Source: Flavobacterium quisquiliarum (GTDB taxonomy: Bacteria; Bacteroidota; Bacteroidia; Flavobacteriales; Flavobacteriaceae). Taken from it: a DNA stretch of 64,000 nucleotides. Under the pieces are notes generated by a model, which had not been told where the DNA came from, ran no database searches, and was given only the letters and a program-made list of their open reading frames with translations. Shown in pieces: positions 42,427 through 50,875 of this stretch. The stretch covers positions 43,040 through 107,039 of the forward strand of contig NZ_WWEM01000040.1 in assembly GCF_019308285.1 (NCBI RefSeq), written 5' to 3'. Positions within the stretch are counted from its first letter, which is position 1; each line of letters begins with the position of its first letter. The position numbers were made by a program, and so were the translations under genes.

Positions 42427-43543
42427 TATTCAAATAAAGGAAATTGCCAAACTCTTTCTAAAGCTCGGTTTTATTGGTTTTGGAGGTCCCGCGGCTCATA
42501 TTGCTATGATGCAGCAGGAGGTAGTAGTGAAAAGAAAATGGATGAGCGAACAGCATTTTTTGGATTTGTTGGGAGCTACTAATCTCATTCCTGGCCCCAA
42601 CAGTACAGAAATGGCGATACACATCGGCTATGACAAAGGCGGTTGGAAAGGATTAATCTTTGCAGGGTTATGCTTTATTTTACCTGCGGTTTTCATTACC
42701 GGGATATTTGCATGGTTGTATCAGCAATACGGACAATTGCCCGAAGTACAGCCCTTTATTTACGGTATCAAACCTGCAATCATCGCTATTATCATAGGAG
42801 CTGTTTTTCCATTAGCAAAGAAATCAGTAAAGTCCACATTCTTGGCGGTTGTAGGTATTCTTGTTTTGGTACTGTCATTATTCGGCATTAGTGAAATCTA
42901 TTTGATGTTTGGAGCGGGATTGCTGGCAATGGCCTTGTATTACCTTCAGGATACAAAAAATACGCTCCAAAGTTTTATCCCGCTCGCATTCTTACAAATC
43001 GCACAAAGCCCCTTACTGTCTGAAACAAATACCAAATTATTTTGGATATTCCTGAAAATTGGTGCTATCCTCTACGGAAGCGGTTATGTTCTTTTCGCCT
43101 TTTTAGATACGGAATTAGTTGCAACGGGCTTACTCACCCGGCAGCAATTAATGGATGCTATTGCTGTTGGACAGTTTACCCCAGGTCCTGTTTTTTCTTC
43201 AGTTACGTTTATTGGCTATCAAATCAACGGACTATCCGGAGCAGTTATTTCTACGATTGCTATTTTTCTGCCGTCGTTTATTTTAGTAGCATTGCTAAAT
43301 CCCTTAATGAAAAAAATGCGCCAATCTAAAGGACTGTCCATTTTTCTCGATGCGGTCAATGTGGCATCTGTTGCAATCATAGCCGCTATTTGTCTTACAA
43401 TGGGCAAAGAAACTATTACTGATTGGCGGACGATATTAATTGCAATGATAAGTGCGATCGTAGTTTTCAAATTCAAAAAAATAAATAGTGCCTTTGTGGT
43501 TATTGGAGGAGCATTATTAGGGTATTTATTTAATCTTATCTAA
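42416..43543 (+). CDS. chrA: Chromate efflux transporter ChrA
   Basis: A 375-residue CHR-family transporter with two homologous halves: LGFIGFGGPAAHIAMMQQEVV with ATNLIPGPNSTEMAIHIGY in the first, and IGAILYGSGYVLFAFLDTELV with GQFTPGPVFSSVTFIGYQING in the second. It exports chromate from the cytosol. It overlaps the DoxX gene by 11 bp. Confidence 0.93.
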   Translation: MERDIQIKEIAKLFLKLGFIGFGGPAAHIAMMQQEVVVKRKWMSEQHFLDLLGATNLIPGPNSTEMAIHIGYDKGGWKGLIFAGLCFILPAVFITGIFAWLYQQYGQLPEVQPFIYGIKPAIIAIIIGAVFPLAKKSVKSTFLAVVGILVLVLSLFGISEIYLMFGAGLLAMALYYLQDTKNTLQSFIPLAFLQIAQSPLLSETNTKLFWIFLKIGAILYGSGYVLFAFLDTELVATGLLTRQQLMDAIAVGQFTPGPVFSSVTFIGYQINGLSGAVISTIAIFLPSFILVALLNPLMKKMRQSKGLSIFLDAVNVASVAIIAAICLTMGKETITDWRTILIAMISAIVVFKFKKINSAFVVIGGALLGYLFNLI

Positions 43544-43586
43544 AGTTATCTTAAACAAAATATTTAAACAATAAAAATTAGACAAA

Positions 43587-44360
43587 ATGAAAATAGCATT
43601 ATTCAGTGATATTCACGCCAATTTACCTGCATTAGAAGCATTTTTTGAAGATGTTGAAAAAAGAAAACCAGACAGTATTTATTGTTTGGGCGATTTGGTG
43701 GGCTATAATATTTGGCCAAACGAAGTGGTAAACGAAATCCGTAAAAGGAGAATACCAACCATTGCCGGAAATTACGATTTTGGCATTGGCAGAATGAGCA
43801 ACGAATGCGGTTGTGCCTACAAAACAGACAGTGAAAAAGATAACGGAAATATTTCTATTTCATTCACAAATTCTTTGATGAAAGATGAAGAAAGAGCGTA
43901 TTTGCGTACACTTCCAGCCCATATCAAAGTAGAATTTCAACTGAATGAAGATAAATTGAATTTGCTTTTGGTACACGGAAGTCCGAGAAAAATAAACGAA
44001 TATCTTTTTGAAGACCGTGAGGAAAAAAGTATGCTTCGCATTATGGAGCAAGCCGATGCAGACATTATGTGCTTCGGACACACACACAAACCTTATCACA
44101 GAGTTTTAAATTCGGGTATTGACGGTCAAAATCATTTCAGACACGCCATTAATATCGGTTCGGTTGGTAAACCGAAGGACAGCGATGTAAGAGGCGGTTA
44201 TGTAATGTTTACGATTAATGAAAACAGTTCTGTGTTGGACAAAGATAGTATCAGTGTAGAATTTATACGCTTTGATTATGATATTGAAAGGGCTGCAAAA
44301 GCAGTTGAAGAAAGCATTTTACCAAACGAATACGCAGAAAATTTAAGAAGAGGTTACTAA
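43587..44360 (+). CDS. Metallophosphoesterase in arsenic operon
   Basis: A 257-residue calcineurin-like phosphoesterase (YfcE/MJ0936 group). The metal ligands are visible: FSDIHAN (D8, H10), CLGDLVGY (D36), IAGNYD (asparagine), LVHGSP (histidine) and CFGHTHKPY (two histidines). An ECGCAY cysteine pair near residues 73-75 is unusual for the family. It may hydrolyse a nucleotide or a phosphorylated signal. Why it belongs to an arsenic operon is not established. Confidence 0.9.
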   Translation: MKIALFSDIHANLPALEAFFEDVEKRKPDSIYCLGDLVGYNIWPNEVVNEIRKRRIPTIAGNYDFGIGRMSNECGCAYKTDSEKDNGNISISFTNSLMKDEERAYLRTLPAHIKVEFQLNEDKLNLLLVHGSPRKINEYLFEDREEKSMLRIMEQADADIMCFGHTHKPYHRVLNSGIDGQNHFRHAINIGSVGKPKDSDVRGGYVMFTINENSSVLDKDSISVEFIRFDYDIERAAKAVEESILPNEYAENLRRGY

Positions 44361-44376
44361 TCTAAAATTTATAAAA

Positions 44377-44754
44377 ATGGAATTTCCAACCGAAAGAAAG
44401 TATTCAAAAGAACATACCTGGATAAGCATACAGGACAACACAGGTACAATAGGCATTACAGAATTTGCGCAAAGTGAATTGGGCGAAATCGTATATGCGG
44501 ATTTACCAAACGTTGGATATAGTTTTCAGCAGGACGAAGTATTCGGCTCTGTTGAAGCAGTTAAAACGGTCAGTGATTTATTTATGCCTGTATCGGGTAA
44601 AATCACTGAAACGAACGAACTACTTTTGAAAGCACCAACACTCATAAACGACCATCCTTATAAAGACGGTTGGTTGATTAAAATTGAAATAAAAGACATT
44701 ACAGAATTAGAAGACTTATTGACATCAAACCAATATAAAGAACTTACAAATTAG
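44377..44754 (+). CDS. gcvH: Glycine cleavage H-like lipoyl protein
   Basis: A 125-residue H protein with the full fold: RKYSKEHTWISIQDNTGTIGITEFAQSELGEIVYADLP, and the lipoyl-attachment hairpin GSVEAVKTVSDLFMPVSG with K63. It should be lipoylated by the host. No gcvT or gcvP is near, so it is unlikely to serve glycine cleavage here. It lies 3 bp before the ACR3 gene. A vicinal dithiol on lipoate binds As(III) tightly, so an arsenite carrier role is a possibility. Confidence 0.9.
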   Translation: MEFPTERKYSKEHTWISIQDNTGTIGITEFAQSELGEIVYADLPNVGYSFQQDEVFGSVEAVKTVSDLFMPVSGKITETNELLLKAPTLINDHPYKDGWLIKIEIKDITELEDLLTSNQYKELTN

Positions 44755-44756
44755 CA

Positions 44757-45797
44757 ATGCAACCAAAATTAAAATTCTTAGACAGATACCTTACTTTATG
44801 GATATTCCTTGCAATGGCAATTGGCGTGGGTTTGGGTCATTTCTTTCCCAATATTTCTAATGTTACCAACAGCTTATCTGTTGGCACTACCAATATTCCA
44901 TTGGCAATAGGATTGATATTAATGATGTACCCCCCCTTGGCAAAGGTTGATTATTCCTTATTGCCCAAAGCATTTAGAGATAAAAAAGTAATTGGCATAT
45001 CCTTATTGCTCAATTGGGTAATCGGCACGCTATTGATGTTTGGATTAGCGGTTTTGTTTTTACGTAACGAACCCGATTATATGACAGGCTTAATTCTTAT
45101 CGGTTTGGCAAGATGTATTGCCATGGTCATCGTCTGGAGTGACTTAGCTAAAGCAAACAGAGAATATACAGCTATGTTAGTTGCATTAAACAGCATCTTC
45201 CAGATATTTACTTACAGCTTTTTAGTTTGGTTATTCATCAACGTATTACCTGCAAAATTAGGATTAGCCAATTTCAATGTAAGCGTATCCATGAAAGATG
45301 TTACCGAAAGCGTATTGATATATTTAGGTATTCCATTCCTAGCAGGTTTTTTAAGCCGTTACTTCCTTATAAAATCAAAAGGTATAGAATGGTATAACCG
45401 AAAATTCGTCCCCGCAATATCGCCAATTACCTTGTACGCTTTACTGTTTACGATAGTATTAATGTTCAGCTTGAAAGGCGATAAAATATTGGAATTACCA
45501 ATGGATGTAGTAAAAGTAGCCATACCGCTAATCATCTATTTTGTGTTGATGTTTTTCGTGAGCTTCTTTATCAATAAATCTCTTAAAGTTCCTTACGACA
45601 AAAACGCATCCATCGCATTTACAGCCACAGGAAACAATTTTGAATTAGCAATAGCCGTAGCAATATCGATTTTCGGCATTCATTCGCCACAGGCATTTGT
45701 GGGTGTTATCGGCCCACTGGTAGAAGTTCCGGTACTGATATTATTGGTAAAGGCAAGTTTATGGCTAAAGGAGAAATATTATAGTAAAAAAGACTGA
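44757..45797 (+). CDS. acr3: ACR3-family arsenite efflux transporter
   Basis: A 346-residue membrane protein with ten predicted helices. The conserved cysteine motif ARCIAMVIVWSDLAKAN and the PLAIGLILMMYPPLAKVDYS segment identify ACR3 (also called ArsB). It exports As(OH)3 using the proton gradient. It ends the operon; its stop lies in a terminator hairpin (45790-45814). No arsenate reductase ArsC is present in this operon. Confidence 0.94.
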   Translation: MQPKLKFLDRYLTLWIFLAMAIGVGLGHFFPNISNVTNSLSVGTTNIPLAIGLILMMYPPLAKVDYSLLPKAFRDKKVIGISLLLNWVIGTLLMFGLAVLFLRNEPDYMTGLILIGLARCIAMVIVWSDLAKANREYTAMLVALNSIFQIFTYSFLVWLFINVLPAKLGLANFNVSVSMKDVTESVLIYLGIPFLAGFLSRYFLIKSKGIEWYNRKFVPAISPITLYALLFTIVLMFSLKGDKILELPMDVVKVAIPLIIYFVLMFFVSFFINKSLKVPYDKNASIAFTATGNNFELAIAVAISIFGIHSPQAFVGVIGPLVEVPVLILLVKASLWLKEKYYSKKD

Positions 45798-45814
45798 ATT
45801 TAAATTTCAGTCTT
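45790..45814. terminator. Bidirectional terminator holding both stop codons
   Basis: The near-perfect palindrome AAGACTGAA / TTCAGTCTT with a 7-nt centre contains the ACR3 stop TGA (45795-45797) and the nhaA stop (45800-45802, complement). Both genes end inside one hairpin. Confidence 0.8.
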
Positions 45815-46987
45815 CTTACTCTTTCTTCTACTTGATAAATTCAAAATCACATATCCTATTATACCCGCAATGAGTGATGTTATTAAAACAGATAGCTTGG
45901 CCTCTTCAATGAAAACCTGATTGTCAAATGAAAGCATAGATATAAATATGGACATTGTAAAACCTATTCCAGCTAATAATCCTAAGCCAATAATGTGAAT
46001 AAAGTTACTGTTTGCAGGAAGTTGACCTATCCCTAATTTAGAGCATATCAAAGAGGTTACAACAATGCCAATGGGCTTACCAAAAATCAATCCCAGTGAA
46101 ATACCTAAACCTAAAGGGGAAGTCAGTCCTTCTATCATTTCCTGATGAATTGTAATATTTGTATTGGCGAATGCAAAAATGGGAATAATTAGAAAGTTAA
46201 CAGGTTTTACAAGTGCATGTTCTAGTTTCTCTAACGGAGATTCAACTTCTGTATCATTGGTTGGCAAGGTCATCGCTACCAGTACACCTGCTATAGTGGC
46301 ATGAATGCCAGAATGATGCACAAAATACCATATAAACACTCCTGGTATTAGATATAGATAGGGATTCTTAATATTGAATCGGTTCATCAAAATCAGTACT
46401 AGTATTCCAATTCCGGCATAGCCTAGATAGCCTAACTCAATTCCGGATGAATAGAAAATGGCAATTACTAAAATAGCTATGAGGTCATCCACTATCGCCA
46501 AAGCCGCTAAAAATATTTTTAAACTGGTTGGTACTCTTTTGTCTAACAGCGAAATTACGGCCAATGCAAAAGCAATATCGGTAGCCATGGGAATACCCCA
46601 GCCGGAAGCTGTCGGGGTTCCTGAATTAAAATATAAATAAATCAATGCGGGGACAACTGCTCCACCGATAGCAGCAAGGATAGGCAAGATTGCTTTTTTA
46701 GGAGAAGAGAGTTCTCCTTCAACAATTTCTCTCTTAATTTCCAGACCTACCAACAGAAAAAAGATTGCCATCAATCCGTCGTTGATCCACATACTTACGG
46801 AATAATTGAGGTGTATGGCTTCATTTTCATACCCCAGCTTTGTGTCCAATAAATTTTGTAGCGGAACGGCCATTGATGTATTTGCCACTATCATTGAAAT
46901 CACTACGCATAAAAAAAGGAGGAAACCTCCAAAATTACTTGATTGAACAAAGTCTTTGAAAATATTTAGATTGATCTTATCCTTCAT
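45800..46987 (-). CDS. nhaA: Na+/H+ antiporter NhaA
   Basis: A 395-residue antiporter with the NhaA hallmarks: MWINDGLMAIFFLLVGLEIKREIVEGEL, the central MATDIAFALAVISLLDKRVP and ALAIVDDLIAILVIAIFY (the two adjacent aspartates that bind ions), and GKPIGIV. It exchanges external protons for cytosolic sodium. It is convergent with the arsenic operon, and an ArsR half-site is near its start (47010-47017), so shared control is possible. Confidence 0.93.
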   Translation of the reverse strand: MKDKINLNIFKDFVQSSNFGGFLLFLCVVISMIVANTSMAVPLQNLLDTKLGYENEAIHLNYSVSMWINDGLMAIFFLLVGLEIKREIVEGELSSPKKAILPILAAIGGAVVPALIYLYFNSGTPTASGWGIPMATDIAFALAVISLLDKRVPTSLKIFLAALAIVDDLIAILVIAIFYSSGIELGYLGYAGIGILVLILMNRFNIKNPYLYLIPGVFIWYFVHHSGIHATIAGVLVAMTLPTNDTEVESPLEKLEHALVKPVNFLIIPIFAFANTNITIHQEMIEGLTSPLGLGISLGLIFGKPIGIVVTSLICSKLGIGQLPANSNFIHIIGLGLLAGIGFTMSIFISMLSFDNQVFIEEAKLSVLITSLIAGIIGYVILNLSSRRKSKKTEI

Positions 46988-47009
46988 GTTTTAAATGTAA
47001 AAGTTAAAT

Positions 47010-47017
47010 ATCGCAAT
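47010..47017 (-). promoter_or_regulatory. ArsR-like half-site before nhaA
   Basis: On the minus strand ATTGCGAT equals one half of the operator at 41076-41091; it is 23 bp before the nhaA start at 46987. The other half is degenerate (AATATTGG), so this is a tentative site. Confidence 0.35.
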
Positions 47018-47208
47018 TTACCAATATTAACTTACTCTGCCTCATAGATGGGTTCTAAATCTATGAAATAAGCTTAATTTGGGTAATAAATCCGTGTCAC
47101 TTTGTAGTGAAGATCTATTAAAATTATGCATGTAAAATCCTGACATAATAGCTAGTAAGCTAATACACTTTAAAATTGTAAGGAACTGTGTTGGGGCTAT
47201 TTCCTTAA

Positions 47209-48288
47209 TTATGGTAATGTTATAACTTCTGATGAGATTATTTTGCGTTCATATTCTGAATCATAATAGGCATTACTTTTCCATAATATGTATGTCAATT
47301 CCAATAATTTCCTTTGGATGGCAACTATAGCCTTCATTTTAATCCCATGCCTTGAAACTATTCTTAAGAAAATATCTCTGAATCTTTCATCAGTCCTGAT
47401 TGCAGCCAGTGCCGGAAAGTGCATTACTTTCCTTAAATTCCGATTACCCCGCTTGGATATTCGGGGTTTGGATTTCACTGAGGTTCCAGATGTTTTTTCT
47501 CTTACATCTAATCCTGCATAACTGACCAATTGTCTTTTATTCTTTATTAACTCGAATCCGTTAGTTTCGGCTATAATGGTTACAGCGGTTAAGTTTCCAA
47601 TTCCAGGAATAGAAGATACCATATTCATCTTTTCTAGTAGAACTTCGTCTCCTTTGATAAGTATAGCAATTTCTTCTCTTATCTCTTTTTCCTGCGAATC
47701 AATAAGAGCTATTCTTTTTTTTGTTCGTTTCACTGAGCTTTCACTTGATGTTTCAGAAGTACGTTCTGCATGCAGTTGATTTTTTAACATTGTACGCTCA
47801 TGTACCAACTGCTCTCGTTCCCGACAAAGCTGTCTCAAATCATTGAATATTTTTAAAGGAGGTTGCCAAACTTCCAATTGCCTTTCCAAACCGAATCTCG
47901 AAATGGCTTGTGAAGCGCTCTTGTCAGTTATGGTTTTTATGTCAAGTGTTCTCGCATAATTACTAATCTTGTTTGGCAGAACGATACTGACTTGTTTTTT
48001 AATACTGCATAGGTAATAGGCTAAGGATTCATGATAAACGCCTGTTGCTTCCATTACGTACCGTACTTCTGTTGTAATTGATGTCTGCTTATTTACCCAT
48101 GACACAAGGCTTGAAAAACCCTTTCGAGTATTGGGAAATACTTTGTATGCATAAACTTCTATGCTGATTTGTTCATCCATTCGACCAAGCGATACAACTA
48201 ATTCATTTTGTGCTACATCAATTCCTACTGTCTGCTTTAATAATACCTTCATCTTATCTGGTTTAGGTAAGTGATAACCTTTCTTCAT
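47209..48288 (-). CDS. IS110-family transposase (DEDD type)
   Basis: A 359-residue transposase of the IS110 family. The N-terminal RuvC-like DEDD domain has VGIDVAQNELVVSLG (first aspartate), YVMEATGVYHESLA (glutamate) and KTITDKSASQAISRFG (aspartate); the C-terminal domain has SIPGIGNLTAVTIIAETNGF and KPRISKRGNRNLRKVMHFPALAAIR. The active-site serine is in this C-terminal part. IS110 enzymes use a non-coding RNA from the element to choose donor and target DNA. The gene is intact. Confidence 0.94.
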   Translation of the reverse strand: MKKGYHLPKPDKMKVLLKQTVGIDVAQNELVVSLGRMDEQISIEVYAYKVFPNTRKGFSSLVSWVNKQTSITTEVRYVMEATGVYHESLAYYLCSIKKQVSIVLPNKISNYARTLDIKTITDKSASQAISRFGLERQLEVWQPPLKIFNDLRQLCREREQLVHERTMLKNQLHAERTSETSSESSVKRTKKRIALIDSQEKEIREEIAILIKGDEVLLEKMNMVSSIPGIGNLTAVTIIAETNGFELIKNKRQLVSYAGLDVREKTSGTSVKSKPRISKRGNRNLRKVMHFPALAAIRTDERFRDIFLRIVSRHGIKMKAIVAIQRKLLELTYILWKSNAYYDSEYERKIISSEVITLP

Positions 48289-48600
48289 CTTTTCTCCTGA
48301 CTGGATATACTGGCTATAAGACTCATCATAATGAGCAAATTCCTTACATTCTGTTCAGATTCTAAAAGGTTAAAGAAGAGGAGGCAGTTTCTTTTCTTGA
48401 ATATACCATATAGGCTATTTAAAGCAAAATCTGCTCTCGCCCTTCTTCACTTAGATTATATTATACAAACATAGGAGAAGCAAAAGAACGTCGCCTGATT
48501 AATGATGGTTTATAATAGAATATTTGCGATAACCCTAGCATCTAATTCATTAAATTTGTCCTTAAAACAAATAGACTAATTCCTATACAAAATACCCAAA
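48289..48600 (-). ncRNA. Possible bridge RNA region upstream of IS110 transposase
   Basis: In IS110-group elements such as IS621 the non-coding end upstream of the transposase encodes a bridge RNA of about 180 nt with two loops. The 361-bp upstream gap here is empty of genes and includes small stems (for example CTCAT / ATGAG near 48330-48345, AGCA / TGCT near 48423-48436 on the minus strand). I could not fold the whole RNA or identify the guide loops, so this is a position-based call. Confidence 0.4.
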
Positions 48601-48649
48601 TTTTCTAAATTAAGGGGTTAGCGGTATAGCTATAATACAGGTCATAAAG

Positions 48650-49117
48650 ATGGAATACTTAGTAAAAGACGAGGAACTTGAATTGAAATATGAAGCAGGT
48701 AAAGGTGCTTGGACATATCACATCCAAGTACCTAACACTAAACATATCGTAGGAAAATGGGGTTCATTGAAAGTATCTGGTACAATTGACAACTACACAA
48801 TTGACAGTATTAATTTGTTTACAATTGGGGGACAAGACAAGCTAATTTCAATTAATGACAAAATCAGGAAAGCAATCAGCAAAAGTGGTGGCGACACTGT
48901 AACTGTTACACTTTACTTATTGACTTCAAAGGAGTCGATTACAGAAAAAGAAATTTTAGATACTTTTAGAAAATCGGGGGTTTTAAAATCGTTCAATAAA
49001 TTACCAAAAGAAGATAGGATTAAAATTATTGAAAAAATATCCTCTACAAAATCCGAGGACAAACAAGTAAATATAATTTTGAAATACATTGACCAATTGG
49101 GTGACGACAATGATTAA
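48650..49117 (+). CDS. DUF1905/YdeI-type protein
   Basis: A 155-residue soluble protein. An N-terminal DUF1905-like beta barrel covers about residues 5-90 (GKGAWTYHIQVPNTKHIVGKWGSLKVSGTIDN, ISKSGGDTVTVTLYLL), and the C-terminal helical part (KSGVLKSFNKLPKEDRIKIIEKI) resembles the YdeI/OmpD-associated family linked to bacteriocin protection in other bacteria. Function here is unproven. It is the first gene right of the IS110. Confidence 0.75.
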   Translation: MEYLVKDEELELKYEAGKGAWTYHIQVPNTKHIVGKWGSLKVSGTIDNYTIDSINLFTIGGQDKLISINDKIRKAISKSGGDTVTVTLYLLTSKESITEKEILDTFRKSGVLKSFNKLPKEDRIKIIEKISSTKSEDKQVNIILKYIDQLGDDND

Positions 49118-49212
49118 GCAGTCTTCACTTGATTTCCTTTCTACTCTCAAGCAGAATGGTTTGAAAAAAAATGGCATTACTTTAAAAACTGTCAGTAAAA
49201 ATAAATTTCAAA

Positions 49213-50202
49213 ATGATTGAAACAGAAATCTCAATAACCGTAAACAGAAAATCCGATATTACCTTATTAGCGCAAACAATTGTCGGGAACAAGTTCCAAT
49301 TTCCGGTTTACATTCGGGAATATGAATTTAGCTATCAAATAAATTTCACAAGTGATTATGAGGAATGGGAATTAGACACAGCTATTCTCAATTCTTTTCC
49401 TGGATATGAATTTACCACCGACCTCGAAAAAGGACGGAAGGAAATACGGATACAAATATCCCGATACCAATCTGAATTATCTACTGATGGCTGGGGAAGA
49501 CGGATTGAAAATCCTTTGGATGAAACGAAATATCTTGTGAAAGCATCGGCAAATAAGTCTGAAAAATTCAACTCTAAAATTAAAGTTTTGTTCGAAGATA
49601 AAGAGCAGTTCTACTTTGTAAACATTGTGGATGGTGTTAACAGTACAACCGAAGAAAAAGGTTTTTTGCTTCTGGATCATTTTAAAGCCAATGAAACAGA
49701 TGAAGCAACTTTTTTTAAAGATAGATTATACAAATCTCCATTAGAAGCTTTTCATTCAGGATACTATAAGTTATCTGAATTGGTTGACAAGGATTTTAGC
49801 ACTTATCTTGAAAACAAAAAGAAAGAAATCAGAGAAATTCAAAAACAACCACGAAAAATCATCAGAGATTTTATAAACGCCTGTAACAGTTCCGATGAAA
49901 GTAGTATCCTGAAAAATCTTGACGAAAATATCGTTTTTGAAGTTCGTAAAAACTGGAAAACAATATTTGAAATCGAAGGGCTTTCAAAATTCAAAGAATA
50001 TCTGAACTCATCCAATCAACAATTGTGTGGTAAGAATTTTAAAATCAGGTCATCTTGGAGTTTTAGTTTACCAAACGTGACTATTGGAGTAAAATATTTT
50101 CCGCCAGTTACAGAAAAGGATATGCACCCTACTCAAAAATATGAGCAGATAAGGTTTGTACTAAATGATAAAAAAATCGCTAGTATTTTGTATGAGAATT
50201 AG
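49213..50202 (+). CDS. Hypothetical cargo protein, two-part
   Basis: A 329-residue soluble protein. Residues 1-170 form a beta-rich part of unknown family; from about residue 215 a helix (QPRKIIRDFINACNSSDESSIL) leads into a section resembling an NTF2/SnoaL-like fold (NLDENIVFEVRKNWKTIFEIEGLSKF, later IRSSWSFSLPNVTIGVKYF). I assign neither part with certainty. It lies between the DUF1905 gene and a response-regulator gene. Confidence 0.6.
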   Translation: MIETEISITVNRKSDITLLAQTIVGNKFQFPVYIREYEFSYQINFTSDYEEWELDTAILNSFPGYEFTTDLEKGRKEIRIQISRYQSELSTDGWGRRIENPLDETKYLVKASANKSEKFNSKIKVLFEDKEQFYFVNIVDGVNSTTEEKGFLLLDHFKANETDEATFFKDRLYKSPLEAFHSGYYKLSELVDKDFSTYLENKKKEIREIQKQPRKIIRDFINACNSSDESSILKNLDENIVFEVRKNWKTIFEIEGLSKFKEYLNSSNQQLCGKNFKIRSSWSFSLPNVTIGVKYFPPVTEKDMHPTQKYEQIRFVLNDKKIASILYEN

Positions 50203-50213
50203 TGAATTTTATC

Positions 50214-50603
50214 CTAATTGATAACGGCTTCTATTACTTTTCTAAAATATTCCGCATCATTACCAATCAGCAAGTAACTTGAAAAACCAATATCTAAAAG
50301 ATATTTACCTACTTTCTCATCATCAATATCACTATGTGCAATAAGTTTTATAGTTGGATATTTTGTTCTTAATTCTTGAAGTTCAACAAAAACATTCTTG
50401 TTGTAAAAATCAAGGTCGATAATACAAATTTTTGGGAGTTCATTTAATGAAGATAATTGTGATAGTCCATCTTCAATGCTTTCCGAACGAAATAAGACTT
50501 CAGTTCCTGAAGCAATGAGGTCTTTACAAATGAAATCTAAAATTGGGCTTTTATCATTGATAAAGGCGAGTGTAATTTTTTGTTGGGATGTACCAGTTTT
50601 CAT
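50214..50603 (-). CDS. Degenerate response-regulator receiver protein
   Basis: From the ATG at 50603 the protein is 129 residues and is a lone receiver domain (ITLAFINDKSPILDFICKDLI, ICIIDLDFYN with the phospho-acceptor aspartate, IKLIAHSDIDDEKVGKYLLDIGFSSYLL). The acidic pair is reduced to ND and the conserved lysine after the last strand is missing, so phosphorylation may be impaired or switched off. No output domain and no kinase are near. The frame upstream to 50699 lies in a non-coding hairpin region and is not used. Confidence 0.75.
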   Translation of the reverse strand: MKTGTSQQKITLAFINDKSPILDFICKDLIASGTEVLFRSESIEDGLSQLSSLNELPKICIIDLDFYNKNVFVELQELRTKYPTIKLIAHSDIDDEKVGKYLLDIGFSSYLLIGNDAEYFRKVIEAVIN

Positions 50604-50671
50604 ATCATCATACTTTTTTAAAGTTGATGTAGCCCTGCACAAAAAGAAAGCGCAGGCCACTACACTTACCG

Positions 50672-50781
50672 CACATTGAGGCACTGGTATACCCGACAAC
50701 GAATAAGCGAGCGCCCACGCCTATGGCATGAGCGTTCTTCCTTATCGTCCCGTTGTCTAAAAATTACCAGTTTTCAATGTG
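50672..50781. other. 110-nt multi-stem hairpin between receiver and HTH genes
   Basis: Six nested stems pair in order: CACATTGA/TCAATGTG (50672-50679, 50774-50781), CTGGTA/TACCAG (50684-50689, 50765-50770), GACAACG/CGTTGTC (50695-50701, 50751-50757), ATAAG/CTTAT (50703-50707, 50741-50745), GAGCGC/GCGTTC (50709-50714, 50732-50737) and CACGCC/GGCATG (50716-50721, 50725-50730) closing a TAT loop. It is noncoding and unlike a plain terminator. Confidence 0.7.
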
Positions 50782-50875
50782 GGACTTAAAGCAAAAACAC
50801 TTTAAGTATTTCTATATTTTACATAGCAAAGATACTAAACTCTTGCTATTAGATGTATTAATGCAATAAAAAAGC

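Larger units (their letters stand above)
47060..48640 (-). mobile_element. IS110-family insertion sequence (ends approximate)
   Basis: The transposase gene is flanked by about 220 bp to nhaA on its 3' side and 361 bp to the DUF1905 gene on its 5' side. IS110 elements lack terminal inverted repeats and target duplications, so exact ends cannot be read from one copy. No interrupted gene was seen on either side. Confidence 0.6.

Noticed and set aside
50672..50781. Integron attC site
   Set aside because: The flanking GACAACG/CGTTGTC pairs resemble attC core sites only superficially; GTTRRRY is not matched and there is no integron integrase.
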